64,000 nucleotides of DNA from CAWGMT01 sp963823675. GTDB taxonomy: Bacteria; Planctomycetota; Planctomycetia; Isosphaerales; Isosphaeraceae. Where the stretch lies: positions 434,001-498,000 of the forward strand of contig CAWGMT010000012.1 in the NCBI GenBank assembly GCA_963823675.1, written 5' to 3'. The notes under the pieces were generated by a model that had not been told where the DNA came from, made no database searches, and was given only the letters and a program-made list of their open reading frames with translations. Positions 8,699 to 17,725 of this stretch are shown one piece after another (the stretch's first letter is position 1; each line of letters starts with the position of its first letter). Both the position numbers and the translations under genes were made by a program.

Positions 8699-8882
8699 TA
8701 ACCACGAAAAACACGAACGGGGAGCGGGCTCCAACTTGCCGGAACCCATGGTCTTCTCGGCCTCAAAGCATGTGCCCATGATCCTGTCAGATTCCTCCCG
8801 CTGATCAGTTTCGCCGAGAGAGCTTCGCACGAGGCATTTTGATCGGTTGATTTTTCGTGTATTTCGTACATTTCGTGGTTAA
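8699..8882. repeat. Imperfect inverted pair of CCACGAAA-type motifs
   Basis: AACCACGAAAAACACGAAC at about 8700-8718 faces TTTCGTGTATTTCGTACATT followed by TCGTGGTTAA at about 8852-8882. Such ACGAAA repeats form a low-GC punctuation in an otherwise GC-rich region. No gene lies between. Confidence 0.4.
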
Positions 8883-9310
8883 TCGCATCGGATCTTTCCA
8901 GTCTTTATAGCTGGCGCGTACTTCTGGTGGCCTACCTCGAGAGGGAGGAGGGGTCGAACAATTGGCAACTCACCGAAAGATTCAGGTTCGACGAGTCATG
9001 GGACAGCCCAGCAAACCGCGGCCTCCACGACGTGCGACCGCCGAACTTCTTCTGCCCAAGTTACCCCGAGTGTGCTGAGAAGGGGTACACGACCCTCGTC
9101 GCCGTCGCCGGGCCGAGGACTCTCTTCCCAATTGATGGACGAACGAGGAGGCTGGCCGATGTTCGCGATGACCCGAAGAGCACGATAATGATTGTCGAGT
9201 CCGTGAATGCCTGTATCCACTGGGATTCGTTGGCTACCCCCAACTTACTCGCTAATTCAGCGGTATTGTGCTGTGTGAACCACAGATCAGACTTGCGCAG
9301 GAGATCCCGT
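8880..9310 (+). pseudogene. DUF1559 protein, internal fragment
   Basis: From about 8890 the plus frame reads LYSWRVLLVAYLEREEGSNN, then FRFDESWDSPANRGLHDVRP and PKSTIMIVESVNACIHW, the middle section of DUF1559 proteins (SWRVLLLPYLE, FRFDEPWDSP, T-I-x-VVE). The N-terminal prepilin-like helix and the H-x9-DG end are both absent, and the left break lies in the ACGAAA repeat. It is a decayed copy, not a single-indel break. Confidence 0.6.
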
Positions 9311-9317
9311 CTAGACG

Positions 9318-10055
9318 ATGCGATTGCCCCGCTCACGATTTACGCTCTTGAATCTGATGGTCGCGGTCGCCGTAATCGCTTGCTTCCTCGCGCTATTGAA
9401 GACGTGCGGCGCATTTCTGACCGTCTGCGTTCTGTTGGGCCTCCTTCTGGCGGCCATGTCCTGGACAATGCTTCAAGGGCAGCGAAGGCTCGCGTTGTGG
9501 GGTTTCGGGAGCGCGTCCGTCGCCGTTAGCTGCTCTCTTGCCGGTCTGTCGATCTACGCCTTCAACATGTGGGGGATGGCGGGCATGGCACTCGGTTCGC
9601 TTTGCGGTATTCCCCTGATCCTCGGATTCGGAACGGCCTGGTCCGCGGCAGCAACCCGCCGCGAGGCGACCCGTCGGCGGTCTCCGCTGCTGGCTTGGCC
9701 GCTCGTCATCGTGCTGGCCACGCTGCCGCTCACGATTCTGTTCACTCAGTGGCCGTTCCACCTGGCTTTTGCCGCCTCGAAGCCAGCGCTTAACAGGTTG
9801 GCCGATCGGGTCGCCGCGGGACAGGCCATCCGCCGCCCGGTTCGGGCGGGTTTTTTCACGGTGGTTAGCTCGGCCGTCGATCCTGCCAGCGGCAACGTCG
9901 GCCTGATCACCGACCCGGACCCTTCGGGCCGCTCCGGTTTCGTCCGACTCAGCCTGCACCCCAACACGTCGCCAGGCCGTGTCGGCGGGCCATTCTACAA
10001 TCTGAACGGCGATCTCCAGATGGGTGAGGGTTGGCGGTATCAGAGTGAAGACTAA
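9318..10055 (+). CDS. Polytopic membrane protein, function unknown
   Basis: A 245-aa product. Short basic start MRLPRSRFTLLNLMVAVAVI, then about five membrane segments in residues 8-155, followed by a soluble C-terminal region of about 85 residues with FFTVVSSAVDPASGNVGLIT. The RFTLLNLMVAVAVIA opening is a common planctomycete pattern. No enzyme motif is visible. It lies just beyond the DUF1559 fragment and reads in the same direction. Confidence 0.65.
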   Translation: MRLPRSRFTLLNLMVAVAVIACFLALLKTCGAFLTVCVLLGLLLAAMSWTMLQGQRRLALWGFGSASVAVSCSLAGLSIYAFNMWGMAGMALGSLCGIPLILGFGTAWSAAATRREATRRRSPLLAWPLVIVLATLPLTILFTQWPFHLAFAASKPALNRLADRVAAGQAIRRPVRAGFFTVVSSAVDPASGNVGLITDPDPSGRSGFVRLSLHPNTSPGRVGGPFYNLNGDLQMGEGWRYQSED

Positions 10056-10461
10056 GCTCCGGTGCTGGACCGTGGGACATCGCGATCGATCCTGGGACGC
10101 CCCGAGGCGAGTCGATCGCCCGTTTCGCGGGGCTCGGGGACGCCCGGAATCGGCGGACTTGGCCGGAGCAGTCCAGGCCTCGACGGGCGACCTGCTGGCG
10201 AAGGTGGCTCCCCGGGCCCTCGTGGTCATAAGCGCCAGCGCGGCGCGTACCAGTTGAGCGTGGGCTAGGCGTCGAGCAGCATCAGCTTGGCGCGCGAGCG
10301 ATTCCGGCACCTGGGAGTCGACGTCGTGTTTTGAAGGGTCCGGCAGCGGACAATCTGACGCTACTTTAAGGATAATCGACCGGATTGGTGTCTGGTCGGT
10401 GAATTGACCGGGGATTGCTTTTGCCGATAATGGGATAAGGATCTGCCAGGCTAGACTCCTG
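10056..10461. other. Intergenic, no recognisable gene
   Basis: About 400 bp upstream of the adaptor gene. Open frames exist on both strands but none shows a family pattern, a ribosome site or normal composition. The part near 10350-10460 is less GC-rich and probably holds the adaptor promoter, though no clear -35/-10 pair stands out. Confidence 0.3.
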
Positions 10462-12561
10462 ATGGGGACTCTGGCGGAAAACTCTGTCAAGGACACGCGG
10501 CGCGCCATGTTCCCTGAAGCTGATCAATTCGAGATCGAACCGATCGAAATTCCCAAGGTTCGGCGAAGTCCTTGGGCTGTCGTCAAGATCATCGCGGCTC
10601 TGGCGCTCCTGGGAGGCGCAACCTGGGCCTGGAACGCCGGTTATCGGCCGGCGAACTTGCTGGGAGAGACCAAGTCTCCGATCCACTTCGTCGAGATTGA
10701 CTCGGGGGATGTCGATATCGTCGTGGTTGAGAACGGCACGATCGAGAGCGCGAGCAACGCGACGGTTCGCTGCCAGGTCGAGGCCCTGATCGGTCTTGTC
10801 GGCGGCTCGGGGGCGACGACCGGAACAGGGCGTGGCACGACCGGTAGCACCAGCGGCCAAGGCGGGGCTGGCGCGGGCGGATCGAGTGGCCAAGGCGCGG
10901 CGTCCGGGACAGGCGGCGGGGGCGGCAGCGGGACCTCGGGCTCGGCGACCAAAGCGAAAAGCAGCACGAAGGCCGGCTCGTCATCGACTTCCAATACGGG
11001 AACGACCGGTTCGAGCAGTTCATCAACGGCAAGCGGAAGTTCTTCCGGCTCCTCGAAATCCGCATCGTCGGGCTCGAGTCCATCGAGCGGCTCTGGTGGC
11101 TCAAGCGGGTCCGGCGGCACGACGACAGGATCCTCCAAGCCCGTGATCCGCAGCTTCTCGTACACGGTCGTTGCTCATACGCCCCTGCGACCCGTTACAC
11201 CGAAAGCGGCCGACACGACGGCGACCAAGAGCCAGAACCAAGGCGGAGGAATGGGGGGCGGCGGCGGTGGGCGCGGCGGCGGTGGGCGCGGCGGCGGGGG
11301 CGGCGGGCGCGGCGGACGAGGGGGCGGAGCGGCCATGCTCGACGAGGAAAAGCCCGGCTCGACGCGAATCGTCGACATTCTTCCCGAAGGCTCCAGCGTC
11401 AAGGCCGGCGACGTGGTCTGCAAGCTCGACGCGTCATCCTACGAGGATGAGGAAAAAGCCCAGCAAATACGCTTCCTCCAGGCCAAGTCCTATCTGGACC
11501 AGGCGATTTCGATGCTCGACGTGGCCAAGATCAGCCTTGAAGAGTATCGAGACGGCATCTATCCGCAAGATCAGGAGCTTGTGCGGCACTACATGGAGAC
11601 TTGCCAGCTCGACAAGGAACGCCTCGAGCGAAACCTGAAATGGTCGGAGAGCATGGAAAAGAAAGGCTTCCGTACCCACTTCCAGGTCAAGGGAGACCAG
11701 CTTTCGTACGAACAGTCCGTGATCGCGCTCAGCGAGGCCAAAGGCATGTTCGATCGCCTCGTCAAGCAGACCGGCCCCAAGATCCTCAAGTCGCTCGAGG
11801 CCAACGTGCGGGCGATCGAATCGGATAAGCTGACTCAGGAAGCCTCATTTAGCCTGGAGACGCAACGGCTGGAACGAATCCGGCGCAACATCGAGCGCTG
11901 CACGGTCAAGGCCCCGGGCGACGGGATCGTCGTGTACGTGAACCAGAGCGATCGCATGGGAATGGTGACCAACCCCATCGATCAGGGGGTCACTCTGCGG
12001 CAGGACCAGCCAATCTTCAATCTGCCCGATCCCAACCACATGCGCGTCAAGGCCAAGATCAACGAATCGAAGGTCAGCATGGTCCACACCGGACAGGTAG
12101 CGTCGATCCTGATCGATGCCTATCCCGGCCGCCCGCTCCGCGGCGTGGTTACCGAAGTCATGCCGATCCCCATCCCGCTGCGCGGGTCGGATGTGCGGGT
12201 CTATTACGCCAACATCGATATCCAGAACGGCTTCGAAGACCTTCGTCCCGGTTTGAGTGCCGAGATCGTCTTCCAGGTCGAGTCGCGGCGCTCCGTCACA
12301 CGCGTGCCGGTCGAATCCATCCGCTGGGTCAACGAGGTGCCTTATGTCGCCCTCTACGACCACTCGGCCGCTCTGGACGGCCGGCAACCCTGGAAGTGGC
12401 AGCCCATCCAGATCGGCCTCTCGGACCTCTCCTTCGCCGAAGTTCTGAACGGGCTCAAAGTCGGTGATCGCGTCGTCTCGCTGCCGGGCAGCCTTCCCCC
12501 GCCGGGCCTCGACATTCAGCGGCCGGCGACCGTCGCCGACGTCTCCCTCAATTCGCCATGA
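10462..12561 (+). CDS. HlyD/RND-type periplasmic adaptor with long Gly-rich inserts
   Basis: A 699-aa product. A cytoplasmic start and one membrane segment (about residues 41-61) lead to the first lipoyl half-motif (VDIVVVENGTIESASNATVR, about 86-105). Two low-complexity inserts interrupt the fold: Gly/Ser/Thr-rich residues about 112-226 and a Gly/Arg run about 259-291. Then come the second lipoyl half (ILPEGSSVKAGDVVCKLD), a coiled-coil hairpin (about 330-480), a return lipoyl strand (CTVKAPGDGIVVYVNQSD) and beta-barrel and membrane-proximal domains. Family members bridge an inner-membrane pump and a TolC channel. No pump gene is adjacent. The ATG at 10507 (MFPEADQFEIEP) is an alternative start. 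The last 14 bp overlap the convergent amidase gene. Confidence 0.8.
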   Translation: MGTLAENSVKDTRRAMFPEADQFEIEPIEIPKVRRSPWAVVKIIAALALLGGATWAWNAGYRPANLLGETKSPIHFVEIDSGDVDIVVVENGTIESASNATVRCQVEALIGLVGGSGATTGTGRGTTGSTSGQGGAGAGGSSGQGAASGTGGGGGSGTSGSATKAKSSTKAGSSSTSNTGTTGSSSSSTASGSSSGSSKSASSGSSPSSGSGGSSGSGGTTTGSSKPVIRSFSYTVVAHTPLRPVTPKAADTTATKSQNQGGGMGGGGGGRGGGGRGGGGGGRGGRGGGAAMLDEEKPGSTRIVDILPEGSSVKAGDVVCKLDASSYEDEEKAQQIRFLQAKSYLDQAISMLDVAKISLEEYRDGIYPQDQELVRHYMETCQLDKERLERNLKWSESMEKKGFRTHFQVKGDQLSYEQSVIALSEAKGMFDRLVKQTGPKILKSLEANVRAIESDKLTQEASFSLETQRLERIRRNIERCTVKAPGDGIVVYVNQSDRMGMVTNPIDQGVTLRQDQPIFNLPDPNHMRVKAKINESKVSMVHTGQVASILIDAYPGRPLRGVVTEVMPIPIPLRGSDVRVYYANIDIQNGFEDLRPGLSAEIVFQVESRRSVTRVPVESIRWVNEVPYVALYDHSAALDGRQPWKWQPIQIGLSDLSFAEVLNGLKVGDRVVSLPGSLPPPGLDIQRPATVADVSLNSP

Positions 12562-13539
12562 TGTCCCTGGCCGTCTCGATGAACCGCTTCCACTGAAAAG
12601 CCGGGCCGGGATCGACCTTGTTGGTCTGGACGTGGTAGTGGCCCAGAATGCCCTGGTAGGCCGCCAGTTCGGCATCGGGCAGCTTGTGGTCGATGACGGC
12701 GCCCGTGGCGTCGTGGGGATAGTCGCACTTGATCTTGGGAAAGACCGTGCAAAGCGCGGCCGCGAGCCGAGCGAGCGCGGCATATTGCTGGGGGGTCAGG
12801 TCGTACTGGCGGAGCTCCTGTCCTTGAATCTTGCCGACGACCGGCTCGTCACGGGAAGGCCGCAATTCGATCGAGGGATCGGCCATGGCTGGCGACTTGG
12901 CCGGTCTTGGGATCGACGATCCGTACCTTGCCGTCGGCACCCGGCCGATACCATTCTGAGAGAGTTGCCGTTTCATTAAGCGGGTACGCGCCGATGTTGG
13001 CGATCTCGATGCCGATCGAGCGGCTGTTGGCGATGGTGGCGTGCCAGGCCTTTTCCTTGAGATCCAGGGTCTGGTAAATCGTGCCGTCCAGGTCGAGCAT
13101 GAAATGGACGGAAAGTCCGCGCAGGTCGTGCAGCACCTCGAAGCAGCGCCGGCTGGTGCCGCAGACATCGTAGTGGAGGACAAACTGGTCGACGGTGCGC
13201 TGCAAGAGAGGCAGGTCCCAGCCCCCGCCGCGAACGCGCTCGGTCTCGAGCGCGTTCAAGTTGCCGCTCCGCGTACTGTAGCGGTTGGGGCTGTCCAGCC
13301 CGCCATTTTGTCTCCACGCGGCGAGCTGGAGCGGAGCGAATCGTTTTTCAACCCGATAGGCATCGTATCCGCCCGGATCGGTCCAGAGGATCACCCGCGT
13401 GGTCGTATGAAAGAACTGGCCGCAGACGACGATCTCGTCGCCCTGGCGAGCCAACTTCTCTCCGACTTTGCCGCGCGGCTCGTCGGCCGCCAACCTGCGC
13501 ACCCAGCACGAACACGACCACAACCGCTCCGTACCTCAT
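12548..13539 (-). CDS. N-acetylmuramoyl-L-alanine amidase (Amidase_2), two frameshifts
   Basis: A zinc amidase cleaving the lactyl-peptide bond of peptidoglycan. The ATG at 13539 (MRYGAVVVVFVLGA, short signal peptide) has GGGGG nearby. The frame changes near 13500, then runs through DEIVVCGQFFHTT and the Amidase_2 core: FVLHYDVCGTS with the first zinc His, LSVHFMLDLDGTIYQTLD, then KAWHATIANSRSIGIEI with a second His and the catalytic Glu. A second break near 12887 leads to the domain end, GHYHVQTNKVDPGPAFQW, which holds the remaining metal ligand region. All core residues survive, so the breaks are probably assembly errors. The product should act in the periplasm on cell-wall peptides. Confidence 0.75.
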
Positions 13540-13660
13540 CGCCAGCCCCCACTTAGAAAGCAACCCAGAAGTCGCGAACACCACCTGGTTTCGTTGACGG
13601 CAGTTTCGATTCGGCCCATCACGCTACGAAGATTACACTAGGCACCTGCGGGGCCCGAAT

Positions 13661-13880
13661 TCAATACCGGTCCGACCTGACGACCTCACCAACATTGCGG
13701 CAGCCCAAGGCCCAGAAGGTCTCAGGGTTCACCGAATTCTTGATGAAGTGGACCGAGCCGTCGGCGAAGGCGCAGTTCACTCCGCCGGCGTGGTTCGAGC
13801 CTGTGGCCCCGAGTTTTCCGCGCCGCATCGACAAGAGTGGACACAACGACGGGCCAGGGCTCCAACTCCTCGGTGGCTCA
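13661..13880 (-). pseudogene. DUF1559 protein, C-terminal fragment
   Basis: The minus frame carries HAGGVNCAFADGSVHFIKNS then VNPETFWALGCRNVGEVVRS and DRY with a stop at 13661: the H-x9-DG signature and terminal ALG-GEVxSxDxY of DUF1559 proteins. The fragment begins directly after the sulfatase stop codon at 13881 and lacks the prepilin helix and middle domain. It is a truncated copy, not a gene. Confidence 0.7.
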
Positions 13881-15861
13881 TCAGGGATTGAATCGCTCGG
13901 GCGTTAACGGGCCGAGCGTGAGACGCGACACGGCATCGCGCATCCGCTCTAGCCGGGGACGAGAGCTAGCGGAGGCGGCGACATCGTTTTGTTCCCTCGG
14001 ATCCACGCGTAGATGATACAGCTCCTCGCGTGCCGCGCCCTCGCGGCGGATGAAGCTCCAGCCATCATCGATCAGCGCGGCCAGCGGCCAGGGCCGACGG
14101 GCAGGGACCGGCGGTCCGGGACCGAGCGTTTCATTCGGAACGAGCTCGGCCAGCGCGCTCTCTCCGGCCGCTCCTGTGCCGGGCGATCCCGACGACGGTC
14201 GCCATAGCCTGGCGAGCGATTCGCCGGGAAGGGGCGAGTCGGCGCCACACCCCGCGATGTCGACGATCGTCGCGGCCAGATTGCGCAGGCTGGCCGTCTC
14301 CGCGACGACCGGCTTGATCCGGATCCCCGGGGGCGGGATGACCACGAGCGGGACGTGCAGCTCGGTCTGATACAGGCTCGACCCGTGCAGGAACACTCCG
14401 GCATGTTCTCCGAAGCTCTCGCCGTGGTCCGACACGAGGATGACCCAGGTCCGCTCCAGGGCCTTGCGGCGCCCGAGCTCGTCGAACAGCCGGCCGAGCT
14501 GCTCGTCGATCGACGCGACGCAATCGTCATAGGTGTTGAAGACGAACGCGAGCTCCTGCGGCGAGATCCCGCTCTTGTCCATGGTCCACCAGTCCTGGAT
14601 GAGCCGATACTCGCGATCTTCAGTCGGTTTGGCGCCGAAACGGTGGACCCGCCGCGGGGAAAGCTGGTAGGGGGAATGCGCATCGAAATAGTTCAGGAAT
14701 GCGAAGAACGGCCTCTCCGGTTGGGGGCGATGCGCCAGCCAGTCGAGGAACTCCCGGTTGACCATGGAGGCCTCCTTGCGGTCGGACTCGAACCGCTCCC
14801 GGACGCGGGTCACGCTCGCGTTGAGCCAGGGGAGATCGAGGGCGTCGCCGAGGGCCTGCCCGATCGCCTGCATCCCCTCGAGAGATTTCCGAATGATCGC
14901 GGCCATCCGGAACGGCGAGAGCTCGCGGAAGATGTAGTCGCGATAGACGGTGTAGCCGCGGCCGAGCCCCGAGTCGGCGGCGCAATACGACGTGTTGGCG
15001 ATGAAGCCTGCCGTGGCATACCCTCGCTCGCCCAGGAACTCGGCGACCGTCGGCCAGGTCGTGTCGAGCGGGGTCCGCCAGCCGACCGACAGGTCGTGGG
15101 GCCATCGCCCGGTGAACATGCTCGCGTGCGAGGGTAGAGTCCACGACGAGGCCGAAATGGCGGCGTCGAACCGGCAGCCGCGCCGGGCCAGCTCGTCGAG
15201 CGCGGGGCTGGTCGGACGTCCGTAACCGTAGAGATCGAGGTGATCGGCGGCGACGGTGTCCATCACGATTAGCAGGACGTTGGTGGCCCCAGGCGGGATC
15301 GGCCGCCCCCGCTCGAGCTTCTGTTGGATCCGATCGGCCGCCCAGGGAACGGCCGCGAGAGCCGAGAGCGAAACCGCCAGGATCGGGGCGCTGTAAAGGA
15401 CGACGCGACGGAAGGCGGGACCGTGCCGCTCCAGGATCGGCGACGAGGCGGACCGATAGGCCCAGGGCCACGAGGAGCCAGGCCCCGGCGTAGACCTGCG
15501 GTACGGCCACCAACAGCACGGGCAGCACGGTGAGGGCGCCGAGCGTCCGCGTGGCCGCCCAGCGGCCGGCCACGGGCACGAGCATCACGACCAGACATCC
15601 GAGCAGGCCGACGAGAAGCAGGAGCAGCAGGTCGGTGAGCGGGATCATCCAAATGAAATGACGGCTCATGCTCAGGAGCTGGTTCGTGTCGAAGAACCGC
15701 TTGCGCGCGACGATCGAGCCGACCTCGAGCAGGCCCGCGACCGCCCCGCACCACGCCGATAGGCCAAGGAGGGACGCGGGCCCGAGCCGGTCTGGGCGGC
15801 GATCGGGAGGACCGGGCTCGCCCGCACGCGCACGCCGTGATAATAATGAAACCAGGTTCAT
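13881..15861 (-). CDS. Membrane-anchored sulfatase (one frameshift)
   Basis: The likely start is ATG 15861 (MNLVSLLSRRARAGEPG). Residues about 30-165 form five membrane helices (HFIWMIPLTDLLLLLLVGLL among them). The frame shifts near 15440, in a GC-rich stretch between LGLSVRLVAD and ILERHGPAFRRVVLYS; beyond it is an alkaline-phosphatase-fold sulfatase: NVLLIVMDTVAADHLDLYGY, ASSWTLPSHASMFTG (nucleophile region with Ser in place of the usual Cys-x-Pro-x-Arg), LVSDHGESFGEH (metal site), and ETASLRNLAATIVDIAG. The canonical C/S-x-P-x-R box reads SSWTLPSH, so either this is a divergent sulfatase or a phosphoglycerol-transferase-like or phosphatase relative. It is divergent from the TPR gene, about 135 bp apart. 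Confidence 0.75.
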
Positions 15862-15996
15862 GGGAGGCTGAATTTGCGACTCCGGGCGGCTCGTGAGGAC
15901 GCGGGTTGCAGGGGGTCTATCTCGGATCGGTCCAACCGCGCGGATCTTCATCATAGTGACCGGCCGACGGCTGGATCAAGCGAAGGACTGGTACGA

Positions 15997-17310
15997 ATGG
16001 AACGGCCGATCTGGCGGCGCAGGGATTTATGGGCGGCAGTGGTCTTGCTGGCGATCGTCGTCGGGGGGCTCTCCTGGTGCGGCTGGCGCTGGTGGGAAGT
16101 ACGGCGGGACCGAGACGAAATGGCGCGGATCGAATACGCGATGCAGGAGGGCCGGTACTCCACGGCCGCACGCGACCTGTCGAATCTCCTGGCCCGCAGG
16201 CCCGATTCGGACCGGGCTGCCTACCTGCTGGGCGTCTGCGAGAAGGCGCGCGGACGGCCGCGGGAGGCGGACGCGGCCTGGGCCCTGGTCCCGCTGGAAT
16301 CGCCCTTCGGCGCGCGGGCGGTCACGGCCCGGATGGACATGCTCCTCGAACAAGGACGACTGTCCGGTGCCGAGGACCTCATCGGGCGTGCCGCCTGCGG
16401 CCCCGAGGGTTCGGCCCTGCGAGTCCTGCTGATCCCCACCCTCATCCAGGAGGGCCGTCGGCCCGAGGCCGAACGGCTGATCGAGTCGCGGTGGCGGAGC
16501 CTGGATGCGAAGGGCGAAGGGGCGTCGGAGCAGGCCATCAACCTGGCGCGGCTGCACATGGAGCTGCGCTGGGAGATTCCGCCGGTGGACGCGGTCCGTG
16601 GCTACTTCGAACAGGTCGGCCGGCTGGTTCCCGACGATGACCGGATCTGGCTGGGTAAAGCGAACCTGGCGATCCGGACCGGCTCCTTCAAGGAGGCGGC
16701 GCGTTGGATCGACGCCTGTCTCGGGCGCCGGCCCGATGATCCAACCGTCTGGCAGGCACGGCTGGACTGCGCCATGAGATCGAATCGGCTTGCCGATGCG
16801 CGGACCGCCCTGAAGCACCTGCCGGCGGCGCCGGCGACTCCCGCGGAAGTCCACCGCGTGTCGGCCGCGTTGGCGGCGCTGTGCGGCGATTTCGAACGCG
16901 AGCGGCAGGAACTGGCCGCCCTCATCGCCGAGGCCCCCGAGGACTTCGAGGCGCAAGAGCGCCTCGGGACGCTGGAGCGGCGGGGCGTCGCGAAGACGTT
17001 CGCCGCTGGGCTGCAGCAACGGAGGACGGAGATCGAACGCGACGAGGCGCGATATCGCGAGCTCTATCGGCGTAATCAGCCGGCGCGCGATGCCGAGGAG
17101 ATGGCCCGCCTGGCCGAACGCCTGGGCCATCGCTTCGAGGCGACCGTATTCCTGACCGCCGCCCTGGCGGACGAGCCGGACCGCGCCGACCTACGGGAGG
17201 CCCTCAACCGCCTCGAGAAGGCCGCCCGCGTTCCGGACGACGCGGGCCGCCAAACCTTGTCCGACAGGCTGCCGACAGACTGCGGCGCAGACAAGCCGCC
17301 GAGAGGATGA
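15997..17310 (+). CDS. Membrane-anchored TPR protein
   Basis: A 437-aa product. The ATG at 15997 follows AAGGA; the longer frame upstream overlaps the divergent sulfatase start and lacks coding character. One membrane helix at about 13-31 (LWAAVVLLAIVVGGLSWCGW) leads to tetratricopeptide-like helical pairs throughout (AARDLSNLLARRPDSDRAAY, EAARWIDACLGRRPDDPTVW, VFLTAALADEPDRADLREAL). In planctomycetes such proteins often sit beside sulfatase or CRTAC1 genes; here the sulfatase is divergent. It is probably a periplasmic scaffold. No enzyme motif is present. Confidence 0.75.
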   Translation: MERPIWRRRDLWAAVVLLAIVVGGLSWCGWRWWEVRRDRDEMARIEYAMQEGRYSTAARDLSNLLARRPDSDRAAYLLGVCEKARGRPREADAAWALVPLESPFGARAVTARMDMLLEQGRLSGAEDLIGRAACGPEGSALRVLLIPTLIQEGRRPEAERLIESRWRSLDAKGEGASEQAINLARLHMELRWEIPPVDAVRGYFEQVGRLVPDDDRIWLGKANLAIRTGSFKEAARWIDACLGRRPDDPTVWQARLDCAMRSNRLADARTALKHLPAAPATPAEVHRVSAALAALCGDFERERQELAALIAEAPEDFEAQERLGTLERRGVAKTFAAGLQQRRTEIERDEARYRELYRRNQPARDAEEMARLAERLGHRFEATVFLTAALADEPDRADLREALNRLEKAARVPDDAGRQTLSDRLPTDCGADKPPRG

Positions 17311-17388
17311 CCGTCAGCAGCCCGGGACATCGGGGCAGCGATCCCCATGATCTCGATGCGAGATCGACAGGGGCACCGGCGTCACCGA

Positions 17389-17625
17389 TTACTTGGACGC
17401 CGGCTCGGCGCCCTTCTTCGCCGCCTGTCCTGAAATTCGATCGGCCTGTCTCTTGGCTTCTTTGGCTTCGTACTCCGCCACCTCGCCCTTGGCGTCCGGA
17501 TGGGCAACCGTGGCGGTCCCACGCGGCGCTGTCGGGGTGCTCCGGTTGGTGACGCCGCCGTCGTCGCAGCCGGTGACTGGGATCGAGAGCACGAGCGCGA
17601 CGCACAGAAGAACGAATCGCTTCAT
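17389..17625 (-). CDS. Small lipoprotein
   Basis: A 78-aa product from ATG 17625 with AGGAG six bases upstream. Signal peptide with lipobox: MKRFVLLCVALVLSIPVTGC, Cys at residue 20. The mature part is charged and helical (AEYEAKEAKRQADRISGQAA). It lies 100 bp downstream of the intact DUF1559 gene in the same direction, an arrangement frequent in planctomycetes, so co-transcription is likely. Function is unknown. Confidence 0.7.
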   Translation of the reverse strand: MKRFVLLCVALVLSIPVTGCDDGGVTNRSTPTAPRGTATVAHPDAKGEVAEYEAKEAKRQADRISGQAAKKGAEPASK

Positions 17626-17725
17626 GAGAGCTCCTAGGTCGGGTGTGCGGGTGTGAAAAACCGACGAACGAATGATCGGCCGCACGGCCCCGCCGGTGAC
17701 GAGGCCATGCCGAGCCGAGAGATCG

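Noticed and set aside
9393..10508. 371-codon minus-strand open frame
   Set aside because: It lies mostly antisense to the membrane protein gene at 9318, is Arg-rich with no family pattern, and has no ribosome site. GC-rich DNA gives such frames by chance.
11845..12783. 312-codon minus-strand open frame
   Set aside because: Antisense to the adaptor gene; Asp/Arg/His-rich composition typical of a reverse reading of coding DNA.
16027..17130. 367-codon minus-strand open frame
   Set aside because: Antisense to the TPR gene with no recognisable domain.
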